Shown one piece after another: positions 54,558-64,000 of a stretch of DNA of 64,000 nucleotides. The notes beneath the pieces were generated by a model. That model was not told where the DNA came from, did not search any database, and saw only the letters and a list, made by a program, of their open reading frames with translations. Positions within the stretch are counted from its first letter, which is position 1. Every line of letters begins with the position of its first letter. This DNA comes from Iris pallida (lineage: Eukaryota > Streptophyta > Magnoliopsida > Asparagales > Iridaceae), in assembly GCA_029216955.1 (NCBI GenBank), contig JANAVB010015600.1, positions 29,348,778 through 29,412,777 of the forward strand, written 5' to 3'. A program made the translations under genes and the position numbers.

Positions 54558-57429
54558 TGTCATGACCCGATCCCAAATTGTTGGATCGAATCGGATCATG
54601 CCCAGCCTGCACCGTTGTGAGACGGCGGCAGTAAGCTGTTTCTATATGCAGGTATTCACAACAACATTTATTTGTATTTGTCACAACACGAATTTACGAA
54701 TATTTAAAAACTTTTTATTCAACAATTGAAAACTACAAACTAAAACTGAAAGTACTGAAATAAAATACTGAAATCAAAATATACAAACTCCAACACAAAA
54801 AACTAGATAACTGAAAAACAACTAGCTAAACGGTCGGCTCATTAGCCTCTGGTTCTGCGTCCTCCAAGGGGGACTCTGGCAACACCACAGGATATAACAC
54901 CGGGTCATAGTAGTTATTTTACAATAGCTCAGCATCATCAACATCACCTATTGGGGGAATCCAGTCAGGAAAGGAGCAAGTACGAGTACATAATCCGACA
55001 TTCTAAATAATAGTAGAAAGATGCAATTTTAAACAGTTGAAATACTTTGAACAATATTTTCCGGTAATTTTTAGCAATTCAGTATTTGAAACAATGTGAT
55101 TTGAGTAGGTAATGTCTATGACCGGCTTGGGTTGTACAATAGCATCCTAGTGATGCGATACGGCTTATCCCCGTGTGTAAGAGGGGTAAGCTCGCGCAAT
55201 AATGCAATATGAGGGCATTGGTCATAAATGCTACACTACTCCCCCAATATCTCCACAATCAATAATCGAACTCAAGGAGAGAGTTTCATGTAGCAATGTG
55301 GTTTAAGCATGCAACATGACAATTACTAAATAAAATACAAGAAAACATAACCGTAACTTGCCTTTGTTAATGACTGGAATAGGATGTCGGTACCGGGAAG
55401 GAAGTCAAATACGTCATCGAAACACTACAGTTGAGAACTCTGACTTAGAACCATAGAGGAAACCATATCTAGGTGTGCTAGTTGCAATTTCTAGAAATAG
55501 ACCATAGCCAGGTTTTAAGTTATTTAAATTAATCTAACAAAATTCGTCTAACGTCATAAACTATATTTGTTATCAATTAACAGGATAAACCGATAACTGA
55601 TTTATTGGAGAAAATAACAATTACAATTTAATTGGCAAAACTTTTATTTTTAATAATTTATATAAAACTAACTTTTTTTAAATGATAAAATCATAGACTT
55701 GTTAACTTACTAGTAATTTATCCATTTTAATTAAATGTGAGAAATCCTTATTAATTTTATACAAAATAATTAATAACCAATTTTTATTATGCGCCTAGCT
55801 ACGCCAACAACAAAACCCAGAAAATAAAGTAGAAAGTCTATACTACACAATTACAGGGCCACAAAAAATAAAGGAAAAACTGGGCTTATGCCCTTACAAT
55901 AAATTAATTAAATTAAATTAATAAGGCTGAGGCGAGCTCTGAGTACCGTGAAACGGTCCAATCAGAAGGCCGAGGCCCTGCACCCAAGATACTAAAACCA
56001 GTAACAAGTTCTAAAAATAAAACATAATATAATTTAAATATAAATTATAGAAAATGGGCGTCTCAGACTGGGTCATGCAATCTCATGTTGCTGGCTAACG
56101 CCTCAACGTACAGGAAATCTTGTAGCGTTTGCGTGTCGCCGAGGCTCATTCGACCGATACGGTCGTCGCCTGATGGATACGGAACCAATAAAACCAACAC
56201 TTAAAACCAATCAGGAAACCAATTTAATAAACCGTTTGCAAAGACCAGGATTTTAGAAATAGGTTTTGATATACAAAAATTACTGAACATTATAAAATAC
56301 TATTTTGAAATACTTTTACGAAAAATTTGGCAGCACCTCCTCTGTAACTAGGACGACCTAGCCACATAGGCGGTACAAAACCTACACCAACAACAACCCA
56401 AAATACCAAACATCACCCAAAATCACACCACCCAAATACCAATCTCCAAAGCCACCAAGGAAAGTAATAGCCTAAGATACAAACACACAGCATATAAATC
56501 CCAAGCAATAACCAACCCAAGGGATTAAACCATAACACACAAAATAATACCCAGACCCAAAAAGAAATAATCCACAGCATCATAGGAATCGAAACTAATG
56601 AAGTAACCAACAGAACCAAAGTGAATCCGAACCGCGCACGGCACGTAGCAACTAATTAAGCCGATCCCCATGACGGGGTCGGGACTGCGTCATCATCGAC
56701 TAACTACGGAAGGGACACAGGGACACAAAATTATACCTCGGGTGCTCGGCTAGAGCTCTCAGATGCAAGAAATAGGAAAAACATTTGCGCGGACAGCGGG
56801 ATATGTGCCGGAAAGCACGCACGGGAACGCGGAACAGCAGATCGGGGCCCGGAGGTCTGGGACAGGGGCGGCGCACGGCTTTAGCGTGGGGCGGAGTGCT
56901 GCGGAACTCGGGGCAGCCGTTGGGGCGGAGCCGACAGGGCTCGGGGTCGGCCGGAAGCTCGGGGGCACGCCGGGGAGGCGCTGGCCGGGCGGGCACGGGG
57001 CCGAGCGGGGCTCGGGTCCGGCGAAGAAGTCGGCGCAGCCGCGGGATCGGGGCTCGAGCGGCGACGGAGGCCACTGGGTGACGCGGGTGTCCGGCGCTGC
57101 GCGGGTGTTGCGCGTTGGTCAGGCGGCCGGGGTGGTCGCGGCTAGGGCGGCCGCAGAGGGGGTCGACGGTCGGGCGCGGGTCGACGTGCAGTTTGGGAGA
57201 ATGGAAAACGAGAGGAAAAGAGAGAGAGAGAGAGAGAGTGATGATGGGGTGCTTTTGGTGAAAGAGGGAGGGAGTGGGAATGGTGTCATAAGGAGTGTGG
57301 GAGAGGGAGTGGAGTGATGGAGAGGGTTTGTAGGGGGAAAAATAGGGAGAAGCTGGGTCGTGGGGAAGAGCTGGGTCGTGAGGAAGATTAGGGACTTTTT
57401 TTGTTTGTTTTTTTCCTTAAAAAACCAAC

Positions 57430-57526
<97 letters not shown>

Positions 57527-57789
57527 AGGATTTTAAGGATGGGTTCGAAAAATGGGATTCGGGAAAAAAATCGGGTTCGGGTCGGTTCCCGGGCACGGGA
57601 TCGGGACAGACAGCACTCAAAGATCAATAATTAATTTCGAAAATACAGTTTTCCTTATCCGAATATAATAATAATAATAATAATAATAATAAAATATAAT
57701 ATTATTAATAATAGTAATAATAATAACTAAACTAAGCTGCAAACATAGGATCCAATAATTAATCTAAATTCCAGAAAGCGGGTTTCACA
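54558..57789 (-). repeat. 3' LTR of gypsy F (3,232 bp)
   Basis: Bounded by TGTCATGACC (plus strand, left) and GGTTTCACA (right), that is TGTGAAACC…GGTCATGACA on the element strand. It holds a GC-rich block at 56740-57200, a (GA)n run (57219-57239), a (TA)n tract (57432-57519) and an (AAT)n run (57666-57690). The open frames at 56700-57317 on both strands arise from the GC-rich block and show no known domain. Very long LTRs are typical of some plant chromovirus lineages. Confidence 0.82.
57432..57519. repeat. (TA)n microsatellite in the gypsy F LTR
   Basis: About 88 bp of uninterrupted TA, the longest in the window. Confidence 0.95.
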
Positions 57790-57846
57790 ACCTCCCCTCC
57801 TTAGAAAATTTCGTCCTCGAAATTAAAGGCAGGGTTAGGGGTTACC

Positions 57847-60800
57847 TCAAGTTTTAAACAGATACGGATACTGCTCCCGCATCTTATCTTCTCGCTCCCA
57901 GGTAGACTCGCCTGGGGAGTTGTGCGACCATATTACCCTGACTATTGGTGTCACAGAGTTCCTGGTTCTCTTCTCTCCTCTGTCTAATATCGCCACTGGC
58001 TTCTCTGGCACTGTAAGGCTGGGCCCAATCTCCAGCTCTGAATGATCCAAGATGTGGCTTGGGTCCGGGATGTAGCGTCTCAGCTGTGAAACATGAAAGA
58101 CGTTATGGACGCCTTCTAGACTTGGGGGTAAAGCCACCCGATAAGCTACTTCTCCAATCCTGTTCAGTACTTCAAAATGACCGATATACCTGGGGCTTAG
58201 CTTTCCTGCTCTGCCGAAATGGATGGTTCCTCTGGTATGGGAGATCTTCACGAACACACTGTCACCTTCTTCAAACTCCAACGGCCGTCGGCTGCTATCT
58301 GTCCAATGCTTCTGTCTGTCCTGGGCAATCCTGAGCTTGTCTTTAATCATCTTTACCTTCTCTGCTGCATCGGTCACCATCTCAGGTCCAAGCAATACCA
58401 TTTCTCCTATGTCATCCCAAGCAAGTGGGATGCGGCAACGACGTCCATAAAGTGCCTCGAACGGAGTCATACCGATACTAGCTTGGTAGCTGTTGTAGGA
58501 GAACTCTACCAAGTGCAAATGGTCTTTCCAAGACCCTCCAAATTCTAAGACGCAAGATCTCAGCATGTCTTCTAGCGTCTGGATTGTTCTCTCCGATTGT
58601 CCGTCAGTCTGGGGATGGTAGGCGGTGCTGAACTTCAGTTGCGTTCCCAAACTGTCGTGCAAGCTCTTCCAGAAGTGAGAGGTGAATCTGGTATCCCTGT
58701 CAGATACGATACTTACTGGAACTCTATGAATTCGGTAGATGTGCCGTTGTAAACCCCCTGAATTTTCAGGGAATTTTTAAAATTTTTTTTTGAAGAATAG
58801 CTTGTTAATCTATTTATTTAATAATTAATTAATTATTTCTAATCAGGGTTTAATTTATATTGTAAATATATATATAGATGCAAGATTACTAAATATTGTT
58901 ATTTGTTAAATAAATGCTGTTACATTAATTATTAAATTATTTATAAACTCTAACCAAGTTTCATATAGATTTATTATTAGATTATATTTATATCAATAAT
59001 TAAATATATATAGTGTTATTATTCAATTGGTTTTATTTTTAGATTATATATATATATATATCTATACTTATATAGATGTGGTGTTAAAATTCCTAGCAAC
59101 CAAACCCATTCCTTAAGTTTAACCCTAACTTAGGCCCAACCCAGTATGGTCCTATTCATTTGGATCTCCTTCATGCATATATATATATGCATCTACTCTC
59201 AACCCTAACCCTAAACTTGCCTCCACACAAACGACCAGCCCCCCTTCATCACCGCCACCCTATCCCTCTCTCTCTCTCTCGTCTATCTCCTTCCCCCCTC
59301 ACCCGGAGCCCCGCCGTCGACGACGACGGCGTTTCCCGCGCCCGCGTGTAGCATCCGGCGGCCCCCTCGTCGGCGCAACCCCCCCTCGTCGGCGAGCCAC
59401 CCCCCTGCGGCATGGCAAGGTAACCCCGACCCCCCGTGGCGCTGTCACGTGGATTAAATCCTCTTTGCATGCTTTAAACCAAGTTTTAATAATTAAATTC
59501 TGAATATTCAGATTATTGTAAGGATTGTTGTGATGAATAGATTGATGATTAATTAGATCTAAATGTAGGAAATCATTGGTAAATATGTAGGAGTTCTACC
59601 CTAATTTTCGTGTGATTTAATATTAATTAATGATATTTATTTATATTTAATTATGAAGTTTCAATGTTAGTAATTAATTAAATGTGTTTTCTGTTTTAAT
59701 TTTTATGTAACATTTTGATTACGAATTAGAGAAAACTTTGTACATGAAAAAGTTTGTATAATTAATATAGTATTTTAAAATAATTTTTCCAGAATTTTTA
59801 TAATTTAATTTATAATTATTTTATGTGAAAAACAGCGAATTTACACTGTTTAATTAATTCCGTTTTGATGCTTATTATTTAATTAATAAATAATTAAATA
59901 ATATAACTTATATGGAAAATATAGATTTAATTATAAAGTAAGTTATGGAAATTTTTCCAGAATTTGATTGGTGTTTAAAATATTATATTTAGATTTATCT
60001 TGGAAGTTTTGTATTAATCAAATTGAATATTAAATATTGTTTTTAATTTATCTTATTTATTTGGTTAGTAATTAAATAATACTTATTGAATAGAAAATGT
60101 TTGTAATAGCATGTTATTCTGTAGAAAAATAATTCCAATATTTATTTATTATTATTTATAATTATTTGGATTTAGTTGAGTAATTTCTAGATTTATTACA
60201 TAAGTTGAATATATTATATAATTAATTGTTATTAATTATATAAATGTTGTAAATTTTGTGAAGTGATATGATTCTGTTAGAAATGTGTAAATATGGTATT
60301 TAGGAATTTATTTTATGTATTTTAGATATATTTACGAATTTTTAAGACTTAAAAGTAATTTTGAGAATCATGTTTAGGTTTATGTAATCAATTGTGTAAT
60401 AATTATTTATTGATTTAAATAATTATTAATTTTGTGTTACTACTGTGAATTTAGTTTTAATGATTAAATTTAAGGTTGGTGGTGATTTATTTGGATTTAT
60501 TTAGAATTATTAAGTACTTATTGTTATTATTCAACTAGTTATTTAATAAATAGTTTAATGGTAATAATTCATTTTCTGTAAAATATATATATAATATATA
60601 TTTATTATTCTGATATTATTTAGTTTATTATTAAAATAGACTAAAAATGATTTTTAAGGATTTTTACTATTTAAGTTAGTATTATTAGGAATTGTGTATT
60701 CATGTGTGTATTAAAATGGTTGGTTAATTGATTATCATTAATTAGTTAATTAATTATTAAATATTTAGTTGTAAATAAATTTCAGAATATAAATGGTATG

Positions 60801-63800
60801 ATAATAAGTATGGTTACCTATTTATTATTGTATAATTATTATTCATAAAAATTTGATACTAGTTAGCTAGTAGTACTAGATTAATTTAAATTATAGATTA
60901 CTTAGCAATTAAATGAATTGTTTAAATTGTTTAATTAGTAATTAATTAGAGATAAATTTTGTTTAGGATTATTTGCTTCTCGGGACTCGGACTCTACTTT
61001 GGACCCAGATACTCAGTTGCTGGACACAGGCAAGTACACCTTGCTTGATTGTATATTTTTGCAGTTAGTTTATGTTACCTAGTTACTTCTCAGTTGTGTG
61101 CACGCGTCTAGTAGTAGTGGACTTATCCCGTGTATTGTGAAGGTATGTGGTACCTTCTAGCCGGACACCGTATCATACACGATCACTATATGAGTGAGTT
61201 GAGAGCATGGATTTGTGTGTCGACTGATCATTGGCACGTGAGTTCGCATCTGGTCTAGTGGTTGGTACAGGTCTACTTATATATACTATGACGTCTTGCA
61301 TATTATTTGTACCGCATATACGGTACGGATATACATTGGGTGGGGAGAGTCTACTAGTGGTGTATGAGAATTTCTGTTTCCAATGGACGCTGGATGCTCG
61401 TAGCCCCTCGTTTCTCAAACCGTAGAACGCTTGGTGGCCGTTTCTTCTTCTTCTCCCCCTCTCATGTGCCACTAGAGATGTCTCGAGTGCATTTTACACA
61501 TAGATGGTTAGTTTACCTGTCGTATGTTGCATGATATATCCTGTCCTTGTTTGGTTGGGGAGATGTTATGTTACATTTTGTTCTAGTTATTTATATACTG
61601 CCCTGTACTATCATGCATGTCGATTTCTTGTGTACTTGTTACGTCCCTCTGAGGACCTGGCACCTTTTCCAGATTGGGACGAGCACAGGTACCGATGGAC
61701 TACAGAGATTGGAGACTTTTGCTGACGAGGACTTCAATACTGAGCCTCGTGAGTTTCTTGAGTTCTTAGGTGATTTCTGCTAGTGGCTATCTATTTCTTT
61801 TCTGGTTCAGTTGTACTCTTTTAGTAGTTCATTCATACATTTATTGGTGGATTATTTTCCACTAGTCATGACTTGTAGTTTGATTCAGAGTTATTTTTAT
61901 TCCTTCCAGCTTTATTCTGTGATTTTTCCTGTGGATGAGATTAGTATTTACCTGCCTGTATTGTTATTTAGTTGTTACTTCAGCGTACTACGATCGAGTA
62001 TAGTCCATTAAATTGGGGTTTTTCTATACTTAATCGTACAGCTGGCACGCCACGTGTTCCTGGTCCCACATATCTTGGAACCGGGGCGTGACAGCCGTAT
62101 GTACAGTGCCGCCAACTTCTCGGTGGATAGATCCACCTTGAAGGGAATAAAGTGGCTAACTTCGTCAGTCGGTCCACGATAACCCAAGTGGCATCCTTCC
62201 CTCCTTGGGATCGAGGTAGTCCTGACACAAAGTCCATCGTCAAGTGTTCCCATTTCCACTCCGGAATGTCTAGCGGCTGTAACAGTCCTGCTGGTCTCTG
62301 TCTGCTAGCTTTCACTTGTTGACAAATTAAGCATCTAGCTACATACCTGGATACGTCCTTCTTCATTCCGTACCCCCATACTATAGTACGTATATCCCGA
62401 TACATTTTATTAGCTCCTGGATGTATGGAATACTACGACTGGTGCGCTTCTTGCATCAGCTCGTTCCTCAGTTCGCCAGTTGGTACGCAAAGCCTCGTAC
62501 CATGCTTTAGTGCTCCGTCACTGGCGATTGAGAATCCTTCAAGTGTTCCTGCCAGCACTTGATCTCTGAGTTTGCAAAGCTTCTCGTCTTGGAATTGTGT
62601 CTCATTGACTCTGTCTATCAGACTTGAACACACTTGCAACTGCATCATTGATGAATCAGCTCCTAGTACAATGGCTTCTCTTCCCAGTTTCTTCATTTCT
62701 TCTTCGGGCAGTACAATCTCCAGTCCAAGATTTTTCATGTCTTCCAGCAAGTGCCGTTCCTTGGTTAAGAACATCGCCATCTGGTATCGACTAAGTGCAT
62801 CTGTAACAACATTAGCCTTACCCGGATGATACTGCAGGTTGATGTCGAAATCCTTCATCAGCTACAGCCATCGTCTCTGTCGCATGTTCAGCTTCTTCTG
62901 AGTGAAAACATATTTTAGACTTTTGTGGTCTATAAATATTTCCACTCTCTCTCCATAGAGGTAGTGCTTCCACAGCTTTAATACAAATATAACCGCAGCA
63001 AGCTCCAAATCATGCGTGGGATAGTTCTTCTCATGAGTCCATAATTGCCTAGATGCGCAAGCAATTACTTTCCCGTGTTGTTGAAGAACAAAACCTAATC
63101 CTTTACCCGAAGCATCAATGTAAATTGAGAAACCGCCGGTACCTGAGGGTAGCGCAAGTATCGACGCCGTTGTAAGTCTCTTCTTCAGTTCCTCAAATGC
63201 TGACTGGCAAGCTTCAGACCAAACAAACTCTTCGTTCTTCCTGGTGAGCTTCGTCATCGGCTCAGCAATCCTGGTGAAATCTTTTACAAATTTCTGGTAG
63301 TAGCCAGCTAAGCCCAAGAAACTTCTGATTTTCGCAACTGAACTTGGTGTAGTCCACTTCTCAATAGCAGCTATCTTCATTGGATCCACCGAAATTCCTT
63401 TTCATGTGACAATATGGCCTAGAAAATCTACCTTGTCTAAGAAGAATTCGCATTTAGATAGCTTACTATAGAGCTTCTCCTTCCTTAAAGTTCCCAGAAC
63501 TTTCCTCATGTGCTCTTCATGCTCTTCTTCGATTTTCAAGTAGATCAGAATGTCATCGATGAAAACAACAACAAACTGATCCAGGTATTCATGGAAGACC
63601 TTGTTCATAAGGTTTATGAATACCGCAGGGGCATTCGTCAGTTCAAACGGCATGACCAAAAATTTATATTGTCCATATTTGGTGTTGAACGCCGTCTTTG
63701 GAATATCCGCCTTCCTGACCTTGATTTGATGGTAGCCAGACCTGAGATCTATCTTCAAAAATACCTTAGCTCCACTCAGTTGATCAAACAGGTCATCGAT

Positions 63801-63999
63801 CCGGGGAAGAGGGTACTTGTTCTTGATGGTGATGTTGTTCAGTACCCGGTAATCAATGCACATCCGTACGGTTCCATCCTTCTTGGGCACGAACAAAATT
63901 GGCGTCCCCAGGGTGAAGCTCCATCTCTGATAAATTCCTGGGCCTTCAGTTCATCAATCTGGTCCTTCATCTCCTTTGCCTCCTTGGGGTTGACTCTGT
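57847..63999 (-). pseudogene. Gypsy F pol (RT, RNase H, integrase, C-terminal tail), broken and split
   Basis: Read on the minus strand, RT starts before the edge ([20 protein letters not shown]), has a one-base shift at about 63910, then [30 protein letters not shown], and the catalytic FIDDIL; the usual MPFGLTNAP reads [13 protein letters not shown] at about 63404 precedes [10 protein letters not shown], the connection domain and RNase H ([28 protein letters not shown]). A TAG at about 62859 and another at about 62430 follow. The integrase zinc-finger part reads HPGANKMYRDIRTIVWG with CLICQQVKA, then the core MDFVSGLP and DRLTKLA with a frameshift. After the solo-LTR insertion (58748-62093) the core resumes: AYHPQTDGQSERTIQTLEDM, SFEALYGRRC-like, HNVFHVSQLRRY, and the tail ending STWEREDKMREQYPYLF. 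Confidence 0.92.
58748..62093 (+). mobile_element. Solo LTR (3,346 bp) of another gypsy family, inserted in gypsy F integrase
   Basis: TGTAAACCCCC at the left and GGGGCGTGACA at the right are flanked by exact GCCGT duplications (58743-58747 and 62094-62098), and the segment interrupts integrase coding sequence. There is no internal domain and no second LTR, so it is a solo LTR. The interior has a pyrimidine-rich and GC-rich block (59225-59440) after ATATATATATATGCATC, a plausible promoter and leader with GGCATGGCAAGGTAA that could hold a splice donor. A very AT-rich kilobase follows (59480-60960). Its end motifs resemble those of the F LTR, but the two are in opposite orientation and otherwise differ. 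Confidence 0.92.
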
Positions 64000-64000
64000 A

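Larger units (their letters stand above)
54558..64000 (-). mobile_element. Ty3/gypsy retrotransposon F (Tekay/Del-like), 5' end beyond the window
   Basis: The 3' LTR occupies 54558-57789, and pol lies on the minus strand from 57847 to the window edge. The minus-strand end of pol leads into a purine tract, AAGGAGGGGAGGT, directly before the LTR start TGTGAAACC. The integrase-to-C-terminus part is split by a 3.35-kb solo LTR at 58748-62093. Gag, protease and the 5' LTR are outside the window. Confidence 0.9.

Noticed and set aside
56763..57317. Ala/Gly/Arg-rich 184-codon plus-strand frame in the gypsy LTR
   Set aside because: GC-rich DNA is open in several frames on both strands here; it lies inside an LTR and has no known domain.
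59205..59216. Telomere-like CCCTAACCCTAA motif
   Set aside because: Only two or so units in a solo LTR leader; too short for an interstitial telomere tract.

Overview
The window is plant nuclear DNA, almost certainly from an angiosperm. Evidence: plant-type Ty1/copia and Ty3/gypsy retrotransposons primed by initiator tRNA-Met, a CACTA (En/Spm) transposon with GT-AG introns, Tourist-type and hAT-type MITEs, a tRNA-derived SINE, Helitron-like termini, a fragment of a plant pentatricopeptide (PPR) gene, and AT-rich DNA with long (TA)n microsatellites. I see no intact host gene, no rRNA or tRNA gene, no CRISPR array and nothing prokaryotic. It is a nested-transposon region.

Layout. 1-3595: 3' part of copia element A (plus strand; gag zinc knuckle to RNase H) and a truncated LTR. 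3596-6956: AT-rich spacer, an LTR remnant between direct repeats, and a ~600-bp foldback hairpin. 6957-15851: a complete 8.9-kb CACTA element with CACTA termini, AAC target duplication, GCGACGT subterminal arrays, a TNP2-like transposase (three in-frame stops), a Transposase_24/TNPA-like gene (two in-frame stops) and a near-perfect ~185-bp-arm hairpin behind the genes. 15852-25796: MITEs, foldback repeats and two Helitron-like elements, one carrying a PPR fragment. 25797-28782: decayed copia B with a 127-bp solo LTR inside its 3' LTR. 29976-32749: copia C, internally deleted but with identical 124-bp LTRs and a CTATG target duplication. 32750-34650: MITE end, LINE remnants, and a SINE with a 14-bp target duplication. 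34750-43383: a decayed hAT (DUF4371-type) transposase on the minus strand, split by complete copia D (36056-41693, GCAAC duplication), which belongs to the same family as A. 43384-45764: a 973-bp foldback element and two Tourist MITEs. 46600-47782: copia gag/protease remnant. 48610-49065: possible host gene fragment (minus). 49111-52185: a TIR-bounded block with palindromic subterminal repeats and a nested hAT MITE. 52722-54557: 5' end of copia E. 54558-64000: gypsy element F (minus, Tekay/Del-like), with a 3.2-kb LTR and pol interrupted by a 3.35-kb solo LTR of another gypsy family.

The sequence shows a clear order of events. D landed in the hAT gene, C landed in the terminus of an older MITE, a solo LTR landed in the B LTR, and a gypsy solo LTR landed in F integrase. 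Many coding breaks are C-to-T type nonsense changes, as expected for long-methylated silenced transposons. The most unusual items are the hairpin inside the CACTA element, copia C with its G-run tract in place of gag, the stop codon shared by copies A and D, the Helitron-borne PPR fragment, and the uncharacterised TIR element at 49-52 kb.

All boundaries were read by eye. Similarity statements rest on motif recognition and not on database searches.
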